From: Occallatibacter sp.
GTDB taxonomy: Bacteria > Acidobacteriota > Terriglobia > Terriglobales > Acidobacteriaceae
Direction of reading: 5' to 3'
DNA length: 34,187 bases
Assembly (NCBI GenBank): GCA_031296305.1
Contig: JARLFZ010000038.1
Coordinates: forward strand, 1-34,187
In this document: in pieces, positions 21,291 to 29,000 of the stretch
Position numbering within the stretch: position 1 is the first letter of the stretch
Layout of the letters: every line of letters begins with the position of its first letter
The notes under the pieces: generated by a model
Database searches by the model: none
What the model saw: only the letters and a program-made list of their open reading frames with translations
Told to the model about the DNA's origin: nothing
Program-made: the position numbers and the translations under genes

Positions 21291-23939
21291 TCACTTCACT
21301 ACCAGGTTGACGGTCCTGCCAGGCACCACAATTACCTTCACAACATTCTTGCCTGCGGTGCGGGCGCGCACCTTTTCGTCAGCCAGCGCCGCGGCCTCGA
21401 TGGTTTTGGCGTCGGAGCCCGCGGCTACACGCACTACAGAAATCAGCTTGCCGTTGATCTGCACCGGAATTTCGATCTCGTCTTCCTTAGCGAGTTCCGG
21501 ATCGCTCTTCGGCCACGGGGCGCGAAGCACACTTCCCTCGCCGCCGAGATCGTCCCACAATTCTGCCGCCAGAAACGGCGCAAACGGCGCCAGCAACAGG
21601 ATCAGCGTCTGCAACAGCTCGCGCATCACGGGCGCAGGAATTTCGCCCGCCGTAAGTTGCGCATCGGCGTCCTGAAGCTCGTTCACCAGCTCCATGATCG
21701 CGGCCACGCAGGTATTGAAGTGCCAGCGGCCCTCAAAATCGAGCGTGATTTTGGCGATGGTCTGGTGGAGCTTGCGGAGCAGTTTGAGCGAAGGCCCGGA
21801 AAGACTTCCCTCAGGGGCTAAAGCCCCGGCCGGTTGGGATCCGCGATCGGCACGACTAAAGTCGTGCCCTTTCAAAGCGTCATCCTCGACAGCGGATGAT
21901 CGCGCCTCCGGTGCGGATGATCGTGCTTGCGGCGCGTGCTTGGTAACGAGGCGCCAAACGCGCGCCAGGAAACGGCTGACGCCGGCCACGCCGTCTTCCT
22001 GCCAGTCGAGGTCGCGATCGGGCGGGGCCGCAAACAGCGCGTACATGCGCGTGGCATCGGCGCCGTAGCGAGCCACCATGTCGTCGGGCGAAACCACGTT
22101 GCCCTTCGACTTCGACATCTTGGCGCCGTCTTTAATGACCATGCCTTGCGTGAACAGCCGCCGCGCCGGTTCATCGTTCTTCACCATCCCCAGGTCGCGC
22201 ATCACCTTGGTCCAGAAGCGCGAGTAGATCAGGTGAAGAATCGCGTGCTCCACGCCGCCAATGTACTGGTCGATGGGAAACCAATACTGCACCGTGGCCG
22301 AGTCGAACGGTGCTTTGGTGTCGCGTGCGTCGGTGTAGCGATAGAAATACCAGCTCGAGTCGACGAAAGTATCCATGGTGTCGGTCTCGCGCCGCGCCGG
22401 TCCGCCGCACTTTGGACAGGTCGTATTCACAAACGAAGGCACCCGCCCCAGCGGCGAGCCGCCCTGCTGCGTAATCTCGATCTTCTCCGGTAGAAGCACC
22501 GGCAACTGATCGTCGGGCACGGGAACCATGCCATCGCGCTCGCAGTGGATGAAGGGAATCGGCGTGCCCCAGTAGCGCTGCCGGCTCACGCCCCAATCTT
22601 TGAGGCGGAAGATGACCTTGCCTTCTCCGAAGGCGCTGCGCGCGGCAGCCTCTTGGAGTTGTCTCTGAGCATCGACACACTTCAACCCGTCGTACTCGCC
22701 CGAATTGATCAGGACGCCGTCTTCGGAAATGAACGGCAGATGCTCCGCACCGGTCTCGTCGTGGACTGGCTTTATCACCTGTCTGATCGGGATCGCGTAT
22801 TTCTTCGCAAACTCAAAGTCGCGTTCGTCGTGCGCCGGAACGCTCATGATGGCGCCGGTGCCGTAGTCCATGAGAACGTAATTCGCCACCCAGATGGGAA
22901 TGCGCTCGCCGTTGTAGGGATTGATGGCGTCCTTGCCGGTAGGAATGCCGTGCTTCTCGATCGCACCAAGATCGCCGGATTCCCTGGCCTTCTTCTGCTC
23001 GTCGAGCAGCGTGCCAACCTGGTTCTTGAGCGCCCCATCGACGGAGGTAAAGAAGGCGACCAGCGGATGCTCCGGCGCAAGCTGAAGACTGGTTGCGCCA
23101 AAGATGGTATCGACACGCGTGGTGAAGACGCGGATACGCTTTGCGTCAGGCGGCGGGGTGACGATAACTGGCTCTTCGGTGGTTCCGCCGACGATGTCGT
23201 CGGGCGCGAGGAAAAAATCGACCTCCGTGCCCTCGCTGCGCCCGATCCAGTTGCGCTGCATGGTGCGCACTTTTTCCGGCCACCCTTCCAGGGTTTCAAG
23301 GCCTTGGAGCAATTCCTCGGCGTAGGAAGTAATGCGTAGGAACCACTGTTCCAGATCGCGCTGTTCCACCTGGGTGTCTTCGTGCCGCCAGCAGCAGCCG
23401 TCCACCACCTGCTCGTTGGCCAGTACGGTGGCGCACTCCGGGCACCAGTTCACTTTGCTCTTCTTGCGGTAGACGAGCCCCTTTTCATACATGCGCAGGA
23501 AAAACCACTGATTCCAGCGGTAGTACTCGGGCAGGCACGTGGTGACTTCCGTGGCCCAGTCGTAGCCCAAGCCGAGGCGCAGCATCTGCCGCTTCATGGC
23601 GGCAATGTTGCCGAGCGTCCACTCGCGCGGCGGCATATTGTTTTTGAGCGCGGCATTCTCGGCGGGCAGGCCGAAGGCGTCCCAGCCCATGGGGTGCAGC
23701 ACGTTATAGCCGCGCATCCACATCTGCCGCGCCAGCGCGTCGCCGATCGCGTAGTTGCGCACGTGTCCCATGTGCAGTTGACCGCTGGGATACGGCAGCA
23801 TCTCGAGCACATAGTACTTGGGCTTATTGCTTGTCGCCGGCTCCGCGGCGTAGAGCCTGGGGTCCGCGGCCCAGCGCTCTTGCCATTTCTGTTCGATCGT
23901 TGCCGGGTCGTAACGCTGTTCTTTATCGTCGGCCATCAC
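21291..23939 (-). CDS. leuS: Leucyl-tRNA synthetase with an in-frame repeat insertion
   Basis: This 882-residue class I enzyme charges tRNA-Leu. It has the HMGH form of the HIGH motif (56-59), an editing (CP1) domain in the middle, the KMSKS loop (607-611) and a C-terminal anticodon-binding region. Between ARVWRLV and LKLLRKLHQTIAK, where E. coli LeuS has a short linker, residues about 688-711 are the translation of a family A repeat (LKGHDFSRADRG and onward). The frame is kept. Just before it is a small duplication (ARSSAPEARSSA). The start is GTG 23937-23939 or ATG directly after; neither has a ribosome binding site, but TACACT sits six bases before the GTG. The next gene is probably in the same transcript. 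Confidence 0.95.
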   Translation of the reverse strand: MMADDKEQRYDPATIEQKWQERWAADPRLYAAEPATSNKPKYYVLEMLPYPSGQLHMGHVRNYAIGDALARQMWMRGYNVLHPMGWDAFGLPAENAALKNNMPPREWTLGNIAAMKRQMLRLGLGYDWATEVTTCLPEYYRWNQWFFLRMYEKGLVYRKKSKVNWCPECATVLANEQVVDGCCWRHEDTQVEQRDLEQWFLRITSYAEELLQGLETLEGWPEKVRTMQRNWIGRSEGTEVDFFLAPDDIVGGTTEEPVIVTPPPDAKRIRVFTTRVDTIFGATSLQLAPEHPLVAFFTSVDGALKNQVGTLLDEQKKARESGDLGAIEKHGIPTGKDAINPYNGERIPIWVANYVLMDYGTGAIMSVPAHDERDFEFAKKYAIPIRQVIKPVHDETGAEHLPFISEDGVLINSGEYDGLKCVDAQRQLQEAAARSAFGEGKVIFRLKDWGVSRQRYWGTPIPFIHCERDGMVPVPDDQLPVLLPEKIEITQQGGSPLGRVPSFVNTTCPKCGGPARRETDTMDTFVDSSWYFYRYTDARDTKAPFDSATVQYWFPIDQYIGGVEHAILHLIYSRFWTKVMRDLGMVKNDEPARRLFTQGMVIKDGAKMSKSKGNVVSPDDMVARYGADATRMYALFAAPPDRDLDWQEDGVAGVSRFLARVWRLVTKHAPQARSSAPEARSSAVEDDALKGHDFSRADRGSQPAGALAPEGSLSGPSLKLLRKLHQTIAKITLDFEGRWHFNTCVAAIMELVNELQDADAQLTAGEIPAPVMRELLQTLILLLAPFAPFLAAELWDDLGGEGSVLRAPWPKSDPELAKEDEIEIPVQINGKLISVVRVAAGSDAKTIEAAALADEKVRARTAGKNVVKVIVVPGRTVNLVVK
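21806..21877 (+). repeat. Family A repeat inside the leuS coding sequence
   Basis: TTCCCTCAGGGGCTAAAGCCCC begins the unit at 21806; its second palindrome, GGCACGACTAAAGTCGTGCC (21849-21868), is perfect and is followed by CTTTCAAAG. Both palindromes are intact. On the minus strand the unit is read without a stop and adds about 24 residues to LeuS. Confidence 0.9.
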
Positions 23940-23945
23940 TTTTCA

Positions 23946-23951
23946 AGTGTA
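23946..23951 (-). promoter_or_regulatory. Candidate -10 element for leuS
   Basis: On the minus strand TACACT is followed by TGAAAA and the GTG start. Four of six bases match TATAAT. No good -35 is visible, so this is weaker than the uvrB case. Confidence 0.3.
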
Positions 23952-23996
23952 AACGGCGCGCAAGCCAGATCCACACGCGGGCGGCACAGCGGATGC

Positions 23997-24044
23997 TTGA
24001 CTGAACGAAAGCACGCGGTGTATCATTTGTATGACAAAGTATAC
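23997..24044 (+). promoter_or_regulatory. relBE promoter with overlapping operator
   Basis: TTGACT (23997-24002), an 18-base spacer and TATCAT (24021-24026) form a strong promoter. A 25-base imperfect palindrome (24020-24044; nine of twelve arm pairs match, core TTTGT-ATG-ACAAA) covers the -10, as expected for autoregulation by the antitoxin. Confidence 0.6.
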
Positions 24045-24055
24045 GAGGTGCTTCC

Positions 24056-24268
24056 ATGCTGGCAGTCCGCATTCCAGAATCCCTTGAAAACCGGCTTGAC
24101 AAGCTCGCAAAGCTGACCGGCCGGCCCAAGAGTTTCTATGTTCGTCTGGCTCTCTCGGCACACCTCGACGAGATTGAAGATACCTACACAGCGCTCTATC
24201 GGTTGGAGAATCCTGCCCGCCGCTGGACTTTGGATGAACTGGAACGAGGGCTTGACCAGCAAGGCTGA
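24056..24268 (+). CDS. relB: RelB/DinJ-like ribbon-helix-helix antitoxin
   Basis: This 70-residue protein begins with the ribbon-helix-helix DNA-binding pattern: strand MLAVRIPESLENRLDKLAKLTGRPKSFYVRLALSAHL. The acidic C-terminal tail (LDELERGLDQQG) is the usual toxin-neutralising part. The ATG has GAGG eight bases upstream. The toxin gene starts two bases after its stop. The RHH assignment is firm; naming within RelB/DinJ-like antitoxins is approximate. A palindrome over the promoter supports autorepression. Confidence 0.85.
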   Translation: MLAVRIPESLENRLDKLAKLTGRPKSFYVRLALSAHLDEIEDTYTALYRLENPARRWTLDELERGLDQQG

Positions 24269-24270
24269 AC

Positions 24271-24570
24271 ATGACCCCTCCGGATTCACAGCAAGCCGGG
24301 CCATCGTGGACCGTCGAGTTCGATGATCGCGCACGTCGAGAGCTGCGAAAACTTGACGCCAAAGCTCAAAAGGACATCTTGCGCTATCTACGCCTGCATA
24401 TTGCCGGATCGCCGGACCCGAGGCAGTTCGGCAAGCCGCTGCGGATGAACCTCGCCGGCCTATGGCGCTACCGAGTGGGAGATTACCGGCTCATTTGCCG
24501 CATCGAAGAGAATCGTCTCGTCGTTCTCATAATCAAGGTCGGACATCGCCGAGAAGTTTATGAAGATTGA
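24271..24570 (+). CDS. relE: RelE/ParE-superfamily toxin
   Basis: This 99-residue protein shows RelE-type features: a WTVEFDDRARRELRKLD strand-helix start, KAQKDILRYLRLHI helix, GKPLRMNLAGLWRYRVGDYRLICRI core with conserved basic and tyrosine residues, then [14 protein letters not shown] at the end. RelE toxins cut mRNA on the ribosome; ParE relatives target gyrase. The C-terminal HRREVY with the basic core favours RelE. It is paired with relB two bases upstream. Its 3' end overlaps the converging nfo gene by 13 bases. Confidence 0.87.
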   Translation: MTPPDSQQAGPSWTVEFDDRARRELRKLDAKAQKDILRYLRLHIAGSPDPRQFGKPLRMNLAGLWRYRVGDYRLICRIEENRLVVLIIKVGHRREVYED

Positions 24571-25418
24571 ACCAGGCTCTTGAGCACACGCACGTTGCGT
24601 TCCTCGTCCCCAGGTTCATCAACCGGCGTTTCAGCGATGAACGCGCAGTGAGCGAAACGTGGGTCGTTCAGCAACTGCCGAAACGGCTCAAGGCCCATAG
24701 TCCCCTGCCCGATGTGCTGATGGCGATCAAGCTTTGAACCCCGCGCGGCCTTGGCGTCGTTGCAGTGCCATACCCTGACAGCTTCGAAGGTGACGGTCGC
24801 GGCCGTCTGCTTCATAGTTTCCTCGTAGCCTTCGGCGCGGACGAGGTCGTAGCCGGAGACCCAGGTGTGGCAGGTGTCGAGGCAGACCGCCACCGGTGCG
24901 TGGTGTTTCAGCCGCGCCACCAACTCCGCCACTTGCTCAAAGCTACCGCCGAGCGAGAACTCCGCTCCGGCCGTGTTCTCGATGAGGATGTGAAACGGAG
25001 TTCCCTGCCACGCGAGGCCCTCGATGGCGCGCTCGATGGATTCCGCGGCGAGCTTCAGACCCTCGTCGCGCGTCAGGCCCTTCCACGAGCCCGGATGAAG
25101 GACGAGGTACTCGGCACCTAACTGGAGAGCGCGCTCGATCTCGCCGCGAAAGGCTTCGATGCTCTTTTCGCGCACTTCGTTTGATTGACTGCAAACGTTC
25201 ACCAGATAACTTGTGTGAATGACAAGAGGTCCTACGTCGAGCTTGGCGCGCAACTCGCGCATGCGCTCAGCCTGCTTCGGATCGACTTTGGGCGCGCGCC
25301 ACATGCGCGGGCTCGACGAGAAAATCTGGAAGGTGTTGGCGCCGATTTCTCTCGCGCGCTCGACAGCCTTGGAAGCTCCGCCTGCTGTTCCAAGATGCAC
25401 GCCGATTCGCTTGGTCAT
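24558..25418 (-). CDS. nfo: Endonuclease IV (AP endonuclease)
   Basis: This 286-residue enzyme cuts DNA 5' to abasic sites in base excision repair, using a three-metal centre in a TIM barrel. Visible landmarks are [11 protein letters not shown] at the start, the metal-binding LVIHTSY and VLHPGSWKG segments, [45 protein letters not shown] and the terminal FIAETP. All metal-ligand segments appear intact. The ATG (25416-25418) has no ribosome binding site; TAGACT lies exactly six bases upstream, predicting a leaderless mRNA. It is divergent from uvrB, with 70 bases between the two start codons, so the two repair genes share a compact control region. Confidence 0.94.
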   Translation of the reverse strand: MTKRIGVHLGTAGGASKAVERAREIGANTFQIFSSSPRMWRAPKVDPKQAERMRELRAKLDVGPLVIHTSYLVNVCSQSNEVREKSIEAFRGEIERALQLGAEYLVLHPGSWKGLTRDEGLKLAAESIERAIEGLAWQGTPFHILIENTAGAEFSLGGSFEQVAELVARLKHHAPVAVCLDTCHTWVSGYDLVRAEGYEETMKQTAATVTFEAVRVWHCNDAKAARGSKLDRHQHIGQGTMGLEPFRQLLNDPRFAHCAFIAETPVDEPGDEERNVRVLKSLVQSS

Positions 25419-25424
25419 GGGGAC

Positions 25425-25430
25425 AGTCTA
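25425..25430 (-). promoter_or_regulatory. Candidate -10 element for leaderless nfo
   Basis: On the minus strand TAGACT, then GTCCCC, then the ATG: exactly six bases. It matches TATAAT at 4 of 6, including T1, A2 and T6. No clear -35 is seen; the region overlaps the uvrB control region. Confidence 0.4.
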
Positions 25431-25450
25431 CAAGGTGCCTTTTGACGATC

Positions 25451-25482
25451 TATTCGCCATATATTCGCTTCTCCCGTATAAT
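25451..25482 (+). promoter_or_regulatory. uvrB promoter (leaderless) with a direct repeat
   Basis: A perfect TATAAT (25477-25482) is followed by six bases and the uvrB ATG; TCGCCA (25454-25459) is a 4-of-6 -35 at 17 bases. TATTCGC occurs twice (25451-25457 and 25462-25468), 11 bases apart, so ATTC-N7-ATTC is repeated on the same face of the helix, a possible operator. Confidence 0.6.
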
Positions 25483-25488
25483 CTCTCC

Positions 25489-27480
25489 ATGGACTTTCAG
25501 CTCGTGACCAGTTACAAGCCGAGGGGCGATCAGCCGCGGGCGATCGACCAGATTATGGAGGGGCTTGCGGGCGGGGAGCAGCACCAGGTGCTCTTGGGCG
25601 TTACCGGATCGGGCAAGACGTTCACCATGGCGAAAGTGATCGAGCAGTCGAATCGGCCGGCGCTGATCCTGGCGCACAACAAGACCCTCGCGGCGCAGCT
25701 TTATCACGAGTTCAAGCAGTTCTTCCCATCGAACGCGGTCGAGTACTTTGTGAGCTACTACGACTACTACCAGCCGGAGGCCTACATTCCGGCGGGCGAC
25801 CTCTACATCGAGAAGGAAGCCACGATCAACGAGGAGCTGGACAAGCTGCGGCTCTCGGCCACGCGGTCGCTGTTCGAGAGGCGCGACGCGATCATTGTTA
25901 GCTCGGTGAGCTGCATCTACGGCCTGGGATCGCCGGAGGCGTACTACGGCATGCTGCTGCTGCTCGAGAAGGGCCAGCACATCAGCCGCAAAGACATTAC
26001 GCGGCGGCTGGTGGAGATTCTTTACGAGCGCAACGACACGGACTTCCGGCGCGGGACGTTTCGCGTGCGCGGCGACGTGATTGAGGTGTTCCCCACCTAC
26101 GACGAGAGCGCGTATCGCATTGAGTTGTTCGGCGACGAGATTGAATCCCTGGCACAGATCGATCCTCTGTTCGGAACCGTGAAGCAGAAATACTCGCGGC
26201 TGCCGATTTATCCCAAGAGCCATTATGTCGTGCAGCCGGAGCGCAAGGCCGAAGCGATTGATTCGATCACCACAGAGCTGAACGAATGGGTGACATATCT
26301 GGAATCGGAGGGGCGCGCGGTGGAGGCGCAACGCGTGCACCAGAGGACGCGCTTCGACTTGGAAATGATCAAGTCGATGGGTTACTGCCACGGGATTGAG
26401 AACTATTCGCGGCACTTTAGCGGGCGGCTGCCGGGCGAGCCACCGCCGACGCTGCTCGACTACTTCCCGCGCGACTTTCTGCTTTTTGTCGATGAGAGCC
26501 ACGCTACGATTCCGCAGGTTCACGGGATGTGGTACGGGGACCGCAGCCGCAAACAAAACCTTGTTGATTACGGGTTCCGGCTGCCGTCGGCTATGGACAA
26601 TCGCCCATTGAAGTTCGAGGAGTTTGAGAACCGCGTGCACCAGACGGTATATGTTTCGGCAACGCCGGGGCCGTATGAATTGACCAAATCGGCCGGCGTG
26701 GTGGTGGAGCAGGTGATCCGGCCGACGGGCCTGGTGGATCCCGAGGTGGAGATTCGCCCGGTGAAAGGGCAGATTGACGATCTGCTGGCCGAGATCCGCG
26801 ACCGGGCAAAGCGCAATGAGCGGGTGCTGGTGACGACGCTGACAAAGCGTATGGCCGAGGACTTGGCCGGCTATTACACCGAGGTTGGCGTGCGCTGCCG
26901 TTACATGCATTCCGAGATTGAAACTCTGGAGCGGGTGAAGCTGCTGGCTGGACTGCGCAAGGGTGAGTTCGACGTGCTGATCGGCATCAACCTGCTACGC
27001 GAAGGGCTCGACCTGCCGGAGGTTTCGCTGGTGGCGATTCTCGACGCCGATAAAGAGGGTTTTCTGCGCTCGGCGGGCTCGCTGATCCAAACCATGGGCC
27101 GGGCGGCGCGGCACGTCGAAGGCAGAGCCATCCTCTACGCCGATCGCATCACCGACTCCATGCGACGGGCGATGGACGAGACCGATCGCCGCCGCGTTAT
27201 TCAGCGGGCCTACAACGAGGAGCATGGCATTACGCCGCAGTCGATTCTCAGCAAGGTGGATATGGGACTGGCGCACATTCTGAAGGCGGAGTACGGAGAG
27301 ATTGACGTGGAGGAGACGGTGGGCGTGCCCGAATTCAACACCCAGGAAGAACTTGACGCCTATATTGCGAAGCTCGAGACCGAAATGCGCGAAGCGGCGA
27401 AGAAGTTCGAATTCGAGAAGGCTGCCCGGCTGCGCGACTCGATCAAGGAGTTGCGCGAGAAGGAATTTCTGTTTGGCTAG
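25489..27480 (+). CDS. uvrB: UvrABC system protein B
   Basis: This 663-residue excinuclease subunit verifies damage in nucleotide excision repair and hands DNA to UvrC. The start is ATG 25489 ([20 protein letters not shown]); open frame further upstream is inside the divergent nfo region. Motifs in order: Walker A GVTGSGKT (37-44), the beta-hairpin segment [14 protein letters not shown], the DESHA box, [31 protein letters not shown] and the C-terminal UVR motif ([13 protein letters not shown]) that contacts UvrC. No ribosome binding site precedes the ATG; a perfect -10 box six bases upstream predicts a leaderless mRNA. Confidence 0.96.
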   Translation: MDFQLVTSYKPRGDQPRAIDQIMEGLAGGEQHQVLLGVTGSGKTFTMAKVIEQSNRPALILAHNKTLAAQLYHEFKQFFPSNAVEYFVSYYDYYQPEAYIPAGDLYIEKEATINEELDKLRLSATRSLFERRDAIIVSSVSCIYGLGSPEAYYGMLLLLEKGQHISRKDITRRLVEILYERNDTDFRRGTFRVRGDVIEVFPTYDESAYRIELFGDEIESLAQIDPLFGTVKQKYSRLPIYPKSHYVVQPERKAEAIDSITTELNEWVTYLESEGRAVEAQRVHQRTRFDLEMIKSMGYCHGIENYSRHFSGRLPGEPPPTLLDYFPRDFLLFVDESHATIPQVHGMWYGDRSRKQNLVDYGFRLPSAMDNRPLKFEEFENRVHQTVYVSATPGPYELTKSAGVVVEQVIRPTGLVDPEVEIRPVKGQIDDLLAEIRDRAKRNERVLVTTLTKRMAEDLAGYYTEVGVRCRYMHSEIETLERVKLLAGLRKGEFDVLIGINLLREGLDLPEVSLVAILDADKEGFLRSAGSLIQTMGRAARHVEGRAILYADRITDSMRRAMDETDRRRVIQRAYNEEHGITPQSILSKVDMGLAHILKAEYGEIDVEETVGVPEFNTQEELDAYIAKLETEMREAAKKFEFEKAARLRDSIKELREKEFLFG

Positions 27481-27520
27481 GGCTCTGGCCTCGTGATTCT
27501 GTAACGACCTTCGAGCGGTT

Positions 27521-27567
27521 GCGGGTCTGGAGACCCGCACTACAGCCGGTCAGGAGACCGGCGGTAC
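27521..27567. repeat. Family C tandem palindromes
   Basis: GCGGGTCTGGAGACCCGC (8-bp arms) and GCCGGTCAGGAGACCGGC are joined by ACTACA and end in GGTAC. The left flank (TTCTGTAACGACCTTCG) resembles that of the copy at 34139-34187, so the repeat unit extends further left. It lies between the converging uvrB and hypothetical genes. Confidence 0.85.
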
Positions 27568-27594
27568 GGTCGGGCGGGAACAGCACCTTAAAAC

Positions 27595-28146
27595 CTACGG
27601 TGTCGAGAGCACTTCCACCAAATTGAAACCCTGGAACGACGGGTTGTCGTCATAGCGAATTCTGGCCTGGATCGTCGCGTTCGGCGAAAGCCTGCTGAGG
27701 CTGGACGGCGACGCGTTCCGGAAATACGACTTCAGCCGATCAAAACCATGGTCGTTACTCATCGCGCGAAGGACAACACTGATGGCGCGGCGCGGCCGCA
27801 TGTCTGCCGGGTAATGGGGCAATTTGGCGCGGGGTATGCCGAGGTCCCTGCACTGTGCGCCGTTCGGGTTTGTGGTGCGGATGCAGTAATCGATTTTGAA
27901 GCATTCCTTCATCGTCCTGCCCATGCAGGTGCTCACGAGAGGCTCGGGCAACCAGACCAGAACAATACTGTCGCCTCCTCCAGAGAAGTCAGGCGCCTGC
28001 ACGTACAGGGTCTGCTCCCGTTCACCCCCGTCCGACTGTCCGCCAGATGCTGCCGAAACCAGCGAGGGCGTCGCTGCGATCTCGAACGCCGCGGTGCATA
28101 GCAACCCGGCAACCAATGCTGAGACAATTCCGGCAACTGGTTTCAT
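27595..28146 (-). CDS. Secreted hypothetical protein
   Basis: This protein of about 183 residues is unrecognised. ATG 28144-28146 gives a signal peptide (KPVAGIVSALVAGLLCTAAFEIAA); the frame open upstream is basic and unlike a leader. The mature part holds several cysteines (TCMGRTMKECFKIDYC, AQCRDLG), suggesting disulfide bonds in the periplasm, and a C-terminal segment ATIQARIRYDDNPSFQGFNLVEVL that looks like a beta-sandwich edge. No ribosome binding site or convincing -10 was found. It converges on uvrB across a family C repeat. Confidence 0.6.
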   Translation of the reverse strand: MKPVAGIVSALVAGLLCTAAFEIAATPSLVSAASGGQSDGGEREQTLYVQAPDFSGGGDSIVLVWLPEPLVSTCMGRTMKECFKIDYCIRTTNPNGAQCRDLGIPRAKLPHYPADMRPRRAISVVLRAMSNDHGFDRLKSYFRNASPSSLSRLSPNATIQARIRYDDNPSFQGFNLVEVLSTP

Positions 28147-28305
28147 AGTTTTGCTATTGTGCCACAGGCATCGGGGATTTCTGTTCAGGTGACTAGCAGA
28201 TTCTTTTCGCAGGTAACCAGGGGCTCCAATGCAGCATCTCATCTGCTAGCTAGTTGATAGAAGGGGCGCGTCGGAGCGGAGTTTAGGACGCGTCAGTCTG
28301 GGCCC

Positions 28306-28686
28306 ATGACAAGCATCCTCCTCGTGGACGACGATCCGCTCCAGGCGTCCCTCATCCTCTCAGTCCTGGAGCAACGCTTCGGCGACGTTCGCAGAGTTAC
28401 CGACGCCGCTGAAGCTCTTTGCCTGATCGAGCAGCAAGGGTTCGCAGACAATCTGCACCTGGTGATCTCGGGCCATCACCTGCCGAGGATGGGTGGGCCG
28501 CCATTTGTCAATGAATTGCGCAGCAGGGCGCCTGACTTGCCGATTCTGGTTTTAGGGGTGCTCGGCGAAACTCCCGCAGACTACGCAGAGGCGCATGTTT
28601 GCTTCCTCGCCAAGCCTTATACCGCGGCAAAAATGCTCAACCTTGCGCACTGGATGGTCGCCGACCCCAAAGCTGCTGTGGCGTGA
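28306..28686 (+). CDS. Stand-alone receiver domain lacking the phosphoacceptor aspartate
   Basis: This 126-residue protein is a bare response-regulator receiver: ILLVDDDP provides the acidic pocket and FLAKPY the conserved lysine. The segment that should read VISD..MP.MDG reads VISGHHLPRMGG, so the phosphorylated aspartate is glycine (GGC; one base from GAC), and the switch Thr/Ser after strand 4 is also glycine (LVLGVLG). It probably cannot be phosphorylated normally and may act as a phosphorylation-independent protein-interaction module. No output domain is attached. No ribosome binding site is evident before the ATG at 28306. It is followed by a family A repeat. The receiver fold is clear; function is inference. 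Confidence 0.82.
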   Translation: MTSILLVDDDPLQASLILSVLEQRFGDVRRVTDAAEALCLIEQQGFADNLHLVISGHHLPRMGGPPFVNELRSRAPDLPILVLGVLGETPADYAEAHVCFLAKPYTAAKMLNLAHWMVADPKAAVA

Positions 28687-28734
28687 GGGCGCTGCAGAAA
28701 TAGTGCGGATGAGACAGCGAGTCTGCTAAAGAAC

Positions 28735-28805
28735 TTCCCTCAGGGCCTGAAGGCCGCACTTGATTTACCTGCTTGCGGCACGAGTAAACTCGTGCCCTTT
28801 CAAAA
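28735..28805 (+). repeat. Family A palindromic repeat unit
   Basis: TTCCCTCAGGGCCTGAAGGCC is followed by GGCACGAGTAAACTCGTGCC and CTTTCAAAA. Just downstream, GCGGCCTGTGAAGGCC (about 28820-28835) resembles the right junction of a B-type insertion, perhaps a decayed remnant. The 314-base gap before ccmF otherwise holds only the CRP-like site. Confidence 0.8.
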
Positions 28806-28872
28806 CACGGACATTTCCCGCGGCCTGTGAAGGCCTTATCTCCTGTCGGACCTCATTCCGATTCGTTCATGG

Positions 28873-28888
28873 TGTGAGCTAAATCACA
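28873..28888. promoter_or_regulatory. Perfect CRP-type palindrome upstream of ccmF
   Basis: TGTGA-GCTAAA-TCACA matches the consensus half-sites of CRP/FNR-family regulators of the CRP type exactly. It lies 112 bases before ccmF. TATGAT (28900-28905) and GAGAAT (28911-28916) are candidate -10 boxes; the second would place the site near -42, the class II activation position. Confidence 0.65.
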
Positions 28889-29000
28889 CTGCGACCCCCT
28901 ATGATGGATAGAGAATAGCTAGGTCGGAGAGGTCTCCGGTTCCCCTCCCCTGCGTGCGTGCGAGAATCATTCTGGAGTCGTCAATTTTCGCGGAGTTCTT

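Noticed and set aside
25450..26910. 486-codon antisense open frame over uvrB
   Set aside because: It is a shadow of a strongly conserved gene, without recognisable motifs.
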